Assembly: GCA_037157565.1 (NCBI GenBank)
Contig: JAZHRO010000073.1
Coordinates: 15,444,501-15,508,500, forward strand
DNA from: Thalassia testudinum
Taxonomy: Eukaryota; Streptophyta; Magnoliopsida; Alismatales; Hydrocharitaceae
Length of the DNA: 64,000 bases
Direction: 5' to 3'
In this document: positions 22,184 through 34,543 of the stretch, piece after piece
Position numbering within the stretch: position 1 is the stretch's first letter
Layout of the letters: the number at the start of each line of letters is the position of its first letter
Translations under genes and position numbers: made by a program
The notes under the pieces: model-generated
Seen by the model: the letters and a program-made list of their open reading frames with translations, nothing else
Database searches by the model: none
Told to the model about the DNA's origin: nothing

Positions 22184-25100
22184 TGATGAGACACTTATCA
22201 TGATCTCTAATTACCCCTAATTAACTAGTCTTCCTAGTAAATTAGCTAAGGTTATAAACATATAAGGGTTAATTATAGAATAAGGGATATCTAGTCAAGG
22301 ACCTTAAAATAAGTTAAAAATGACATTCTATCATTCAATTAACATTATTAATAATTTAGATAATAATTGGACTCGAAATCCTATTAATCATTCCCTTAAT
22401 TAATAAGATAAGTAACTTAAACTTAATGTAAACCTAAGTATATAATAACTTAAGTAATTTTACTTAATCTAGTAAATTAATCTAAAATGGTCAAAAATGT
22501 AAATTCAAGGTGAAAACATAATATTTACCTTATTTACTAACATATATAAAAAGTTGAAAAAGATCTAAATTAAAATAAACCTTCAAAACCTGAGTTTACA
22601 TTTTCGTCCTTAAAACTTATTACAATTGGGTCCTTATTTATCACACAGGTCCTTAAGATTTATTACATTTAAGTCCCTTTCCTTCATCTTCTTCAGCCGA
22701 ATGAACGGCTGGCGGCAGAGAGTCACACCACCACGCGATCACCTCCCTGCCGACATCATTCTTCTTTGTCCAAGCTCTTGCAGCTTGCGCTCACCACCTC
22801 CACTTCATCTACCAGTCTGGATTAACCAGAAATCCTATTTTTCAGTGGGAGAAAACCTCACCGTCATCGAAGTTGATGATGAAGGTTAAGCTCCTCAAGC
22901 TCCTTCTTCAGCCAGACCCCACCATTCTCTTCGCCGCCAACTACTATAAATACCCCCTCACCCCTCAGATTTTACTCAAGTTGGCTCCCTTCCCTCTTCT
23001 AACACTGCAGCCGACTTTGATAGGCTATTCGTCCAAAACTCCAACGACTTTCCATTTCAATTTCCGACTACCTCCATCCATTCTGATTAGCCGAGGAGAT
23101 CCGTCATGGTCTTCTGTGTCTCTGACATAGGCGTCGACCAAAGGAGTCCTCTACTCCACCTCAAATCTGCCCGCTGGAGATCTTTCTTCCACCCTCTGAT
23201 TTCATCGTCCGCTATGAACCTTTGGCAGAACCCTATTGACCCCTTCGTCCAGGTAACAGTAGATTAGGAGTAGGAGTAGGAGTAGGCTAGCTTAGTTAGT
23301 TAGTTTAGGTAGTTAAATAAGAGTAATTTTAGAATTTTAGTTTCATCTTCTACGACTCCGGCGAGCTCCTTGAGCTCGCTAGAGCTTTAATCTTGTCTTT
23401 TTAATTCACTTTCCACCTTCCTTTAACCTTCACAATCACTTCTAGAACATTTAATCGCTTAATTGATCATCTAATCGCCAAATTCACATTTCACCTTCAC
23501 TGACTACTGTCATTGTCCATGGCTACAGTAGTTGAGTTAATTTCACCTCCACTAGGTTCTTCATCATCTATTCACCACTTATGAACCCTAATCGACACTA
23601 TAATACCTATAAATATCACATATAAATTAAATGCCCAAATATAATTTAGTTCCTGAGCTCGCTGTCAATGGCGGCTCAGGAGTAGTTCAAATCCAAAATT
23701 AAATATATATTTATGAATATAAATACTTGTTGACTTGTTTTAACTGCTCAATTGAGTGGTTAAACAAGTTATGAGCTTAATCTAAATCGGATTTTTAAAG
23801 AAATGAATTCACTGTCAAATCTTAATTCTAATGGACAAATGAAGAATTAAATGTGATTCCAAGGTTCCTTGCAACCTTAGAATCCTTTCTAAATCAAAAA
23901 TGGCAAGTTTTAACAATCTGTACACAATTTTGCCTTTTTCTGGACTCATCGGAGCTCCGGCGAGCTCTGGCAAGCCAAATTTGTATTTTAGACTCTAGAA
24001 TTTGTTGAGAAGCTCCAGAATGATAAAATGTGGATCACTGATTGTTTTAAGGATATTTATTTGAGAATTAAACCATTGGAGCTGTAGATATGAACTTCAT
24101 CTTCTCCAACTCCAGCAGATTTAGAGAAGTCTGATAAAGAGATTCAAGAAGCATTGAAGGAACCTAGAAGCTTCAGTGCAATGCACTGAAGCTGTTTAAA
24201 CCCTTAGAATACTGTAACAACCTTCCAAATGCTCTGTCGAACAAACACATTTTGAAACTCAGGAGATGAGCCTGAAACCCTAGAAATCAGGGTCAGAACA
24301 CTTATCTGAAGATCTAAATAAGTTTCTGAGGTTGAGAAGATCCTATTCGAGGCTTTGATTTCCTGTGGAGATGCTTTGAATAGAAAGTCAATTTTTGTGC
24401 CTTCACAGTCAAACATGAGTTTGATATTCTGAATCCGAGCATGATTTGATGAATTGAGAGGCTTAAATAGATTCTGAGATTCTGTTGGACTATTTTAGAG
24501 AGATTTGACTAAGCTCAAACATGTATTTTGATAGGATTTTAGTTTCTGTCGTTTGGGTTACTTTCAAACCCAAACTAACAGGAGAAGCATTTTAATGAAA
24601 TATGAATTTGAATCCTGCCCAGAGAAATCAATTACAACCATTAGAATTAGTTTAAATCAATCAGAGATGTTTCTCTGTGTCTGTTCATCCATTTCAGTCT
24701 GAAAATTTTGATCTCTGAAGCTTTCAGAGAAGCTTAAACCTTCTGTACACTGTCTGAAGGTCTTGTAAACTTAAAACTTACTCTAATAGATGCGGAATAA
24801 CTTGTATAACCTGTACAAACCTTTAAATGATAGAGAAAAGTCCATCTGAGAACTCTGTGAAGTTAAAAACTATTTGAAGGCAATAAATAACCCGTAGGAA
24901 CCCCTGATTTTATCTTTCAAATTGAAGAGGAAAACATCCTCTAATCCTTAAATTGACCTTGCAATCCTATAGAGTAATCTTAGAGCTTTCTAACAAACTT
25001 TAAATCACTCGATTTGGAGCTCTGAGCTAGAAGTTATGATTGATTGAAGTTGGGTCTGGAAGGGGTTACGATAGTCCCACATCGTTAGATTCTGAGCGCG

Positions 25101-26221
25101 CGCATGGGGATAAAATGATTTTGTTACATTGGCTCTTCAATCGTCAATGCTCGACGCACCGGTTACCGATCTGATCATTCTAAGCATGTGCATGTGTGTG
25201 TACGGGCTTGTGGGCATGAGCGAGTGTGCCCTGGGAGGGCGAGAGGCCTGGAAGGTCGGGTTGAGCTGGATTGGCTCGAAACTATGAACCGAAATGAAAT
25301 AAACCAAAATCGAACCTAATTGAGATTAGGCGACGATCGAGTAGGGTCTGGTCCCACCCTGGTCTTAGGGTGATGTGTATCCTCGAAAGGTCCTCGCCGT
25401 AAATAAAATAATTTTTGGTTAAAAAGTAAAAAAACCCAGTTCAGCTGAAAGTCTTAAGGGAATTGAAAGAGAAGCTGATGGTTGTTAAATGCTAAGTGTT
25501 GCGCTGATGGCTAAGTATTGAAAGCTAAGGTTAAGAGAAGAACTGAAGCAAAGGAAAGAAAGAAGAACAGGCATGGAAGGAACTAAGAGAACAGGCACTA
25601 AGGGAAGAGAAGAAGGCAGGAGAAGACTAAGGGAAAGAGAATAAGAGACAGGAAGAGAAGGCAGTAACAGGAGAAGAGAGGTAACAAAGAGAGCTCGAGA
25701 GAGAGAAGAAAATAAAAGAAAGAAAGAAGAAGAGAGAGGCTGAAGAAGTAAAGAAAGGATATTATTTTTCTTGCATCATTTTAATTACTTTTTGTTCTTA
25801 ATTGTAAAAAGGCATGTTTTAATAGAATAACTTTTAATTGCCTTAATTTATTTTTAAATAAAATTGGAAAACTAACATGTTTACTTGTTAATAAAGTACA
25901 TAATTTGAGTAAATATGTTTTTCATATGAAATTTTGTATATTCTTTATAGTTTAAATATTTTGGCAAAATTCATGTTTTAAAAATCAACCTAGTTATCCC
26001 TCCTAAACTTATAGAGAAATAAAAGAAAATTGGTGAATTTGAAAAATTATTATACCACCCAGTGAACGACCTGGACTCAACCAGTAAAAATTTCTAAAAT
26101 GTTAGGTTAATTCGACCTTATACTACACAACCAACACAATTTCGAGTTAACCTATGTGACTTCTACTCTTAATTAAGTGAAATTAACTTAATTACTGAGT
26201 TGAGTGAAAAGCACGTGATCA
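22184..26221 (+). repeat. Solo LTR in Copia gag (4038 bp, TGATGA family)
   Basis: Flanked by perfect GTTAC copies (22179-22183 and 26222-26226). It starts TGATGAGACACTTATCA, a terminal hairpin, and ends GTGATCA. On either side the gag reads EVT and HEGT, which join in frame, so the insertion site is exact. There is no internal repeat or coding frame, so it is a solo LTR, not a full element. A TATA box (TATAAATA) lies at 22945-22952, a TAG-rich tract at 23268-23335 and a GA-rich tract at 25440-25760. Confidence 0.9.
22945..22952 (+). promoter_or_regulatory. TATA box of the 22184 solo LTR
   Basis: TATAAATA followed by CCCCCTCACCCC, about 760 bp into the LTR. Core promoter role inferred from position shared with other copies. 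Confidence 0.5.
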
Positions 26222-26520
26222 GTTACCTCGAGTGTATGCCAGATCTCATATGCGGTGGTGCATTGTGAGATTCTGTTGAACTCCTCCGGGCTCAAAGCGC
26301 AGTACAATGCATTCATAGCTTTCGCATTGAGTGAGAGTTCCCAGACCTTCTGCTACAAGTATCCTGCGTCAGGTCTCTCTAGGATCTCGTATGGGGTTTC
26401 GCAACGTCCCCATAGAGCGAAGTCCGTGGCTTGAAGACACATCCTCATCCTCAGCTTCCAGTAGCTGTAGTTGTTTCCGACGAAGTAGGGTGGTCGGATG
26501 GCGGACTGCCCCTCGGATAT
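26222..26520 (-). pseudogene. gag: Copia gag, N-terminal third
   Basis: Minus-strand translation gives PPYFVGNNYSYWKLRMRMCL, the typical start region of Copia gag (retrotran_gag/UBN2 family), then LWGRCETPYEIL, a TAG stop near 26358, and ALYCALSPEEFNRISQCTTAYEIWHTLEVT. It is cut by the solo LTR at 26221 and continues at 22183 in frame. The initiator Met is not evident. Upstream is 65 bp of leader to the primer site. Confidence 0.85.
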
Positions 26521-26584
26521 TCTGATCACTGATGTGCTTCCTCCTTCTGATCTCTTGTCGGTGTGTAACGTCGATCTGCAAGAC

Positions 26585-26600
26585 TTGCTCTGATACTAAT
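26585..26600 (-). other. Initiator-Met tRNA primer site of the Copia element
   Basis: Minus-strand ATTAGTATCAGAGCAA, next to the LTR edge, resembles TGGTATCAGAGC, the usual Copia primer site, with the first bases altered. Confidence 0.85.
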
Positions 26601-28324
26601 TGTGATTCCCTACATGGAGGGGGTGAGATCAGCGTGATGTAAAAATAATGCGGAATTATAAATAGAACAATCTCACAAAATAACAATCACACAATGTACA
26701 TAATGATTTTTAGGTGGAAACCCAACCCGAGTGAAAACCACCACCTAACCCTCTCGAGTTAGGATTTTCCGATCAACCAAGTTGATCAAATGCACTAAAC
26801 GAATCACTTAAACAAGGGTGATTCAACCTCAATTACAACCACGCTAGTTTATACAAGGGTAGCATACCTCAAACCCCTTCTCTTCATGAGAAGGATTTTA
26901 TCTCACGAAAGAGATGGGAATTCGCAAAGCGAATACCCAACACAAGAAAAGTAAAATACAAGAATAGTCCTATAGAGCCAACAAAGATATTCTTAAACTA
27001 AGCTTCTACAGGAGTTAAGATGCTTCCCTTTGCAAGAAGTGCTTCGACGACAAGGGTGTGTTAACCACGTGGTAGTGCTTCGTCGCTCTCATAATTGCGA
27101 AGGGAGAGCGGGTGCGCAACAGGAATCAAGCTCTCTAGGTGTAGAACTAAGCTTGGAGAGCAAGAGCTTTCTTCTATATGATCTTCTTTTAGACACCAAA
27201 GAGTGGAAAGTATGTAGCTTAGGTGTGTCTTGGTGTATCTAGGTGTCTTTTTTGAGTGGCAAAGGTTCTCCTCTATTTATAGAGGCCCTAGGAAGGCTTT
27301 GGAAGGCCTTGGAAAGCTTCCATAGCCGTTGGGTGCAAGCTCCAAGAGAATCAGGCTGAAATCAGGATTAATCATTACACTGACAGGGTTATCAGACATC
27401 TAATCCTGGCATCGGACGTTTAGAAAACTAGCTTAAGACTTCTGGGAACAAAGTCAAACGTCTGATTGTAGGCGGGTCTCCTTCCTGACTTGAATCAGAT
27501 CGAAATAGGGTTCTAGTGGAAGTGCATCAAACGACACATAGGACGTCTGGAAAGATGTTTGGATATCTGGAAACCTACTTTTCTACGGAAATGGATTCCC
27601 AAGGGAGTGCAATGGCTATAAAATCTTTGAGAAGAGATTTTGGGTCAGCCGAGGCAAAATGGTCATGTATCGGACATCTAGGGTCCTCTACGGACGTCTG
27701 ATACGAGGCTAACGATCATTTCCTTCATTGTTTGCTAAACCAGCCAACGGTCCACTAATTGGACGTTTGCTGAGACGTCTGGACTAAGGTCTAGATGTCT
27801 GATTTCATCAGACAGAACTAACTAAGTCTAGCCTAAATATCATTGGACGTCTGAGTCAATAGTCAGACGTCTTAAAAGTTATTATCAGACGTCTGAGTTT
27901 CAGATTAGATGTCTGAAAAGGCTGTTTGAACCCTAGATTGATTTTCTAAGTTCTCTACAGAAAACCTAAGTATCCTATGGTTGTGTAGGTGTTTCTAGGA
28001 CTACTGCTAGGGTACTTTGAGACTCTTTAACATGAATCTAAGTAACAAAATAAAGAGCAAGAAAAGAAACAAAAATGCAAGGATTACAAGGAAAGGAAAT
28101 CTATCCTATTCTTCATCTCCTTCCTTCTTCAAGCCATCGCTCCTCGCGAAGCTCCTCTATTCTTCGTCAAGCTCCTCCAATCTTCCATGGATGAGAGCTC
28201 AAACTTCATCTAACCACATCTCCATTTGCAATTAACCTGAAATCTGAGACTTCAAGTGTAAATGTTAAATGACACGTGTTTTTTTATCATCAAAATAAAT
28301 GATCGCGGTGCTCTAGCACCAACA
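26601..28324 (-). repeat. 5' LTR of the Copia element (1724 bp)
   Basis: Starts TGTGATTCCC and ends GGTGCTCTAGCACCAACA, followed by TTGGT (28325-28329). It carries the same TATA palindrome (27270-27285) and AGACGTCT-like cluster (27390-27915) as its partner. The equal lengths suggest a fairly recent insertion. Confidence 0.93.
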
Positions 28325-28329
28325 TTGGT

Positions 28330-30533
28330 CATTCTTCTCTGGGAGGCGTTATGGAAATGATTTTGATCTCACTCGCTCTACTCTCTTAAAATCACACGCC
28401 AGTTTCTAACCTACGGATCACTGTTTTGCCGTTTGTATGATTAACTCTTATCACGTGCGCATGCGTTAAGTAAATGACAAATGTGAATGTATGTGTTTCA
28501 GTATGCATGATCCTAGTTATATGATGGTTGTTCACAGAAAACACATTAATGGTTAGATCCTCGATATTTTCAAGCACTGACAAGCTAGTTGCAAGAAAGA
28601 TGTAAAATGAGCACATGCAACTTAATCACAATGAAGTACTGCAAGCAAGTGCATGGTGATTTTTCAACACACATATATATATATATAAATGATTTTTCAT
28701 TGATTGCATCAGGGTGATTATAGTGCAAAGCTAACGGAAAGCTTGTACATGAATGATTGAAAGAGAAAACTATCAAGTAGAAAATGACTGCATGCATGAA
28801 TCTATTGGGGGATTACACATGCATCATTGAGGGAGAATATGGAGCTACACTACTAAGCATAAATAAAGCAGAGAGGTCAGAAGAACTACTTAGCTAGGTT
28901 ATCAGAAAGAAGGGCATTCGAAGGTGGTATCCAATGGCCTTTGAGTGGAGGTAGGGAGAAGAAAGAGGGGCGGCCAATGGTGCTTAGGCCAACCCTTGGA
29001 GGAAGGAGGGAGACGTGATCTTGGCTCTTAGCATGGAGGTGGAGATGGCCATGGTGGAAGAGCTCGTGGAGGTGCACATGAAGGTTGAGGTGTAGATTGC
29101 TATGGTGATGGGTGGATGATAAAACTAAGATGGGTGCAAATGGCCACACAAGGGTCTTTTAAATAAACCCAAGGGAGACTCTCTAGAGAAGTGTGGAACT
29201 CTCTAGAGAGAGTCCCAAGAGTGGCCGTCCAAGGGAGGGGAGAGGTGGTTGTTAGATCCACAAAAAGTGGATCTAAGAGACGACCCTTCCTTGGTTGCTA
29301 AATTTGGCAACCAAGGTGGCACTACCATTGGAAGAACCTAGAATACTCTAGGTGGTGTGGGAGTGAGTGAATGGGTGTGTGCGTGTGTGTGTGTGTGTGT
29401 GAGTGTGTGTGTGTGGGCATGACTTAGGTGGCTAAGTGGTCTAGGTTATGTCCTAAGGGGTTTGGGTTAGGGTAGATCTAAAATTAGGGTTGCAAATACT
29501 AATTTTCTAAGGAGAAAATGCAATTAAACTTGACATAAGTTTAATTGAGTGAGTGTGAACTTAATTGAGAGTGAAATAACTCAATTAAGTTGGGCTTAGG
29601 TCAATTGGACTCTCATTGAGTCTAATTGAACTTGTGTGGGTTGAGATCTGAGCTCAATTGGACTTTATGAGTCCAATTTACTATGATCCAAGTCAATTGG
29701 GCTTATTTAGTACCTAATTAGGTTCTTGGGAAGGTCTAGAGGTGGTGTACTAGACTTAGGGTACCTTAATTTAGGTTCTCAGGGGGTTGGAATTGGGTTT
29801 AGGGACCTATGAACTCAAGATCCAAGCTTGAATTCCAAAACAGGAACTGGAAAGCAGTTTCAGACGTCCAATTTAAGTATCAGATTAATACTCAAAAATT
29901 AGAAGTCTAGACCTCTTGTCTAGATGTCCAATTTGAGTCAAAAGGGAATCAGGGTTCTGTCTTGGGTATTCTACAGAAATTGGACGTCTGACCAAGTGTC
30001 TGGACATCTAATAACACTGTAGACATGGGTTTATGGCTTGCGAGTTGTGGCTAAGGGTCCTGGACATCCAATAACTTATCCGGATGTCTAGATAAGGCCT
30101 GGAACTAGGGTTTTTAGGCTTCTTTGTCTATGGGGACCTAATCTAAGGGTGGCTAAGGCTTAGGAAGGCTTCTAGGGTTGTCCTAGGGCTAGGAATGAAC
30201 CTAAGTTCATAATTTATCTGTGGCTTATTCTTACTTAATAGAATAACATATCTCAATCTTTACATTATTTCTCTACTACATTTATTCTAAGGTCTTTTGC
30301 TCCACTCTGATGTAGCACTAACTCCAGATCCAGCTTCAGATCCAGCTCCTGAGCTTCTTATTACATGCAATTTATATAATTCACTTAATTAGTACGTTAT
30401 ATCATTATTTCATGCATAGCTGAAGAAAAGTAGTACAAATGCAGGTAATGCTTATGCATGAATTAATTACACTAACTTATGCTAGGTCTAGCCTAGTTTA
30501 GGTCAATTAAGACCTATGATTGCTACGCAATCA
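28330..30533 (-). repeat. 3' LTR of B, main part
   Basis: Continues from 18717 after the Copia insertion; with the outer 114 bp the LTR is about 2318 bp, like the C LTRs. The inner edge at 30517-30533, read on the minus strand, is TGATTGCGTAGCAATCA, the terminal hairpin. It contains a TG microsatellite (about 29375-29414), a TATA-like TTTATTTAAAAG on the minus strand near 29155-29168, TCTCTAGAGA palindromes and an AGACGTCT-like cluster (29855-30105). Confidence 0.92.
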
Positions 30534-30548
30534 TACCCCCATACCTAA
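30534..30548 (-). other. Polypurine tract of B
   Basis: Minus-strand TTAGGTATGGGGGTA abuts the LTR start, the expected plus-strand primer site. Confidence 0.8.
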
Positions 30549-32560
30549 ATCTTGCTAGTCCCTAGCAAACTCAAAACTACGTTATTTACAGAAGGGTCCC
30601 TAGAGGACTGATTATTTTTACCAAGTATATGCCTGGAAATTCTTTTCCTTTTCATGTTCATCCTAAAATCTAGAAATCCAGACAATTGTGAAAGTGCAGC
30701 TATGTAGCTTTAGCAACAGATTCGGGAGAAAAACCTGATTTACCTCTAAAGCCTGTACTTGACCCCTAGTAAAATTATAGCAGGATAGGCGAACTTCTTC
30801 CCTCAGGATATTCAAGATATTCTATGAATTCCACCCTAGCTTTAAGCTTGGGTAGATAATGTCTGAGGGAAATAGGTTGTTTATTTAGTGGCTCACTCTC
30901 ATTTGATGCTACATAGAGATTAGTACTACAGAATCAAGATTCCCAAATTATTAGGTACTCAACTCAGAGAAAGATGAGAAAAACTATGCTCTCTTTTGAT
31001 CCTTTGTATTCACACTCTCTTTCTATTTTCCTTTCTTTTCTTTTTCTTTTATTGAGCTCACAATCTCACCAGATTTACACATATATTCCATATTTTGTGG
31101 TCTCACATGACATTAACACTTTAATAGAGTTCCAATAACCCTAACACTAAGTCGGAATTCCTCAGACAGCATTTGGGTAGTCAGAAACATAGAAACAGTG
31201 GGTTAAGGCCATATTTGGTGGATTTCAACTTTATTTGATGGTATTGCCTCAATGCAAATAAAATAAGCACTAAAGTATTTATAAACTCTTTTTTCTGCTC
31301 TTTTCTTCTTTGTCTTTTTCTCTCCTTTTTTTTCTTCTTTTTTTTTCTCATTTTCTCTTTTCTTTTCATATATAATTTTGTTAACACAGCACCATCTAGC
31401 AATACATTCATGAATTTTATTGAGGAGGCATTATTAGGGATTGGTGGTACTCATGAGACATTGGGTGGCATATTTGGTGGAAGTGCCTACTCTCGGCACC
31501 CAGAAAAGATGGATAGGACGATGTATTCCTGACCTTGACATCAATACCTCCTTTAGCCGAGGATTCCACAAAGAATGGTCATAACCATCCACCTTAGCCC
31601 TAGTTTTATGAAAACTCGCTCTCCGCGTATTTGCCTTGATTGGTGGCTCTCAATATTTGAAACAGACTGCATACGCAGGAACCGAGAATGGGACTATGTC
31701 TATTCTCTAATTATCATCACCTAATTATCCAGACATTCAGATTCCTTGCACTAATCTTAGAGCACCAATACTCTCTACTCTCTCCTCACACTATTTGGTG
31801 GATTTTTGGAAGAAAATCTGCTTGACTCCCAAAACATTGTCTAGGGGTTCAGGAAGAGAAGCTTTGCTTCTTCTTGACAGACTAAAGATGTTTATCAGTC
31901 TTCACCATGAATCCATTGCAAAATCTATATGTGAGTGTGAAAATTATACTGGATTCCAAATTACAGGAATCAACTAGAGGATAAAATCCCTAATGCATTC
32001 TCTTGATAAAAATAATCTTATTCATGAATGCATTATGTATATATGCTATAAATAAGTAACCTCTTTCATTTGTACCTCATGAAATTCCCTTACCGGGTTA
32101 CATTCAGCTTGGTCCTAAATTTAGAACAAAAATGTGAGCAAGTGAGTCAAAAGTGGCTGTTGCAGATGATTTCTAGCTTCAATGCGAGCATTGGAGGTGG
32201 AGTCAGTTGTTCTTATATTTATGATCCTAAAGTACGTTTGACATGCTACTCCAAGGTTTTCTAAGTGTTGGCATAAAAAAAAATTTCAGTTTTGCTGTAT
32301 ATCTACCCCCCCATGCCTAAGTTCTTGCATGTCTTCATGCATGAATATAAAGAAAATAAATATGACAGGGAGTAAGTAGGTAGAGATCACCTGGAATTGC
32401 TCCTGAATTTTAACGTTCAGCACCGGCCAACCTGACAATATGCAATATGTGAAAAGGAAATATGCTAAAAGAAAATATGCTATGTATAAAGCGAGTATGT
32501 ATAGGGTAATGATGAATGTGGCTAGATGCTGAGTTTAACGCCTCCAGCTAGGCAAAAACT
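30549..32560 (-). other. 3' noncoding segment of B
   Basis: About 2 kb between integrase and the 3' LTR with no env-like frame. TATTTGGTGG (minus-strand CCACCAAATA) recurs at 31212, 31471 and 31792 with variants near 30880, 31091 and 31232, in the same order as in C. A second polypurine-like site, minus-strand TTAGGCATGGGGGGGTAGAT, lies at 32301-32320. A T/CT-rich tract is at 31290-31370. Confidence 0.7.
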
Positions 32561-32563
32561 CAA

Positions 32564-33955
32564 TTACACCTCCTCGATAAGATGAATGACTTCGTCAGCT
32601 GGAGGTTCCTGGGCCATTAATGGCTTGAGGCGCTGACCATTGACCATAGAGACATGCCTAGATGTTGGGTCCATGATTTGGACCGCTCCATTGGGAAATG
32701 GGTGGATAACAATATATGGGCCAGTCCACTTGGACTTGAGTTTCCCTACAAAGAGTTTTAGTCGTGAATCAAACAACCAGACCTACTAGTTGGGCATGAA
32801 TTCTTTCCTCCAGATGTGGCAGTCGTGAAAGGCCTTGGTCTTATCCTTGTATATCGATGCGTTCTCATAGGCCTCCTACCGAATTTCTTCTAATTCGTTG
32901 AGCTGGAGCTTCCTTTCATGACCTCTCGCATCAAGGTCAAGGTTACATTTTCGCACTGCCCAAAAGGAGTGGTGTTCCAACTCGACAGGAAGGTGACAAG
33001 CCTTACTGTATACCATGCGATATGGCAACATTCTGAGTGGGGCCTTGTAGGCAGTCCAATATGCCCAAACTGCATCAACTAATTTATCGGACCAGTCCTT
33101 CCTGTCCGGTCTGACCGTCTTCTGAAGAATCAACTTGACTTGACGGTTAGATACTTCGTCCTGCCCATTGGTTTACGGATGATACAGGGTGGCTATATGG
33201 TGATGCACCCCGTATATCTTTAGTAATGATCTAAAATGGGAGTGGATGAAGTGGCTTCCCACATCGCTAATCAGAGCGCGAGGTACTCCGAATCTCGCAA
33301 AGATGTATTCCCATACGAAAGGAATGCAGTCTTATGATCAGGTCATCTCTCCAGGATGGCTTCGATCCACTTTGAGACATAGTCAACAGCAAGCAATATG
33401 TACTAGAAGCCATGCGAGTTCGGAAAAGGGCCCATAAATCAATTCCCCAAACATTGAACACTTTTGCAACCAGGATGGGTTGGAGAGGCATCTTGTCTCT
33501 CCTGGACATAGAACTAACCAACTGGCATCGTTTACAGCACTAGGTGTACTCATGTGTATCTCTAAGATAGTTGGCCAGAAAAATCCCGATTGCAAAATTT
33601 TTGCAGCGGTTTTCCATCCCAAGAAATGACCACCACAAGCATTGCTATGGCAAAAAGATGGCACACTAGGGATCTCAGAATCTGGGATGCATCTTCTAAT
33701 AATTTGATTGGCTCCAATGTGGAAGAGCAATGGGTCATATGAGAGGTAGAATTTGGCCTCCACTGTGAATTTGAGTTTCTGGTCCTTAGATAAATTCCTG
33801 GGAATCTTGCCTACGACAAGATAATTCGCGATATCCACGTACCAGGGAAACTCAATAGAGTGAATTACCAAAAGAGATTCATCCAGAAATTGATCTGAAA
33901 TAGGAAGGGAGTATGGGATGTGGGCTGGCTCTAGTCTGGATAAGTGATTCGCCAC
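32564..33955 (-). pseudogene. pol: Integrase of B (broken)
   Basis: The zinc-binding part lies in the 190-codon frame 33383-33955, with CHSNACGGHFLGWKTAAKIL; the frame is then lost near 33530. The core has VDYVSKW near 33390, ISDVGSHF near 33270 and QDEVSN near 33160, so the three acidic positions are visible though in different frames. The later part reads [15 protein letters not shown] and [11 protein letters not shown], the Athila-clade signature, then [10 protein letters not shown]. The C-terminal piece (32564-32776) ends LKPLMAQEPPADEVIHLIEEV. No chromodomain. Confidence 0.88.
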
Positions 33956-33985
33956 AACATTTTGTTTTCTGGCTTTTTCATGAAT

Positions 33986-34538
33986 TTAAATATCAAACTC
34001 CTGCAATAGAAGGATCCAATTGATAAGATGGGGTTTGGCATCCTTCTTTGCCAACAAATGCCGAAGGGTGCAGTGGTCTGTTAAGAATATTACTTTAGAC
34101 TCTAACAGGTTTGATTGAAACTTCTCCAACCCAAACACTATTGCTAACAGTTCCTTTTCAGTGACAGTATAATTACATTGAACCTCATTCGGCATCTTGC
34201 TAGCATAGTACATGACGAAGGGTTGTTTCTCCCGACACTGGCCTAAAACAGCTCTGACGGCAAAATCAGAGGCATCGCACATCATCTCAAAATCAAGAGA
34301 CTAGTCAGGTGGTTGGAGAATCGGGGAATCAGAGATAGCACTTCGCAAAGTATTAAAGGCATTGAGACACGAGGTGTTAAAATCGAATGGGGTATCATCT
34401 ACCAGGAGATTCGTCAATGGTCGTGTGATTTTTGAGAAATCACGTATAAATGTCCGGTAAAATCCGACGTGACCCAAGAATGATCTGATCTGCTTGATCG
34501 AGATAGGTGGGGCTAATCAGGATATGATTTCTTATTTA
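33986..34538 (-). pseudogene. pol: RT tail and RNase H of B (broken)
   Basis: From 34538 leftward the RT connection region reads IKQIRSFLGHVGFYRTFIRDFSKI. RNase H follows in the 99-codon frame 33986-34285 with [35 protein letters not shown] and [11 protein letters not shown], giving the Asp, Glu and Asp positions. The solo LTR at 34544-37281 separates this piece from the rest of RT. A stop interrupts the join to integrase. Confidence 0.88.
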
Positions 34539-34543
34539 GCTTG

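Larger units (their letters stand above)
18718..28324 (-). mobile_element. Copia element, Sirevirus-like, gag-only
   Basis: Minus-strand element with 1724-bp LTRs at both ends (18718-20441 and 26601-28324) and TTGGT duplications. The primer site matches initiator Met tRNA, and there is a set of repeated polypurine tracts, a Sirevirus hallmark. The inside contains only gag; protease, integrase, RT and RNase H are absent. Without the nested solo LTR the element is about 5.56 kb with a 2.1-kb interior. It fits the 'terminal repeat with gag' class of non-autonomous elements, which must rely on a partner for reverse transcription. Confidence 0.92.

Noticed and set aside
22184..26221. Full-length element inside Copia gag
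   Set aside because: No internal LTR pair, primer site, polypurine tract or coding domain; the single unit with TG...CA ends and GTTAC duplications is a solo LTR.
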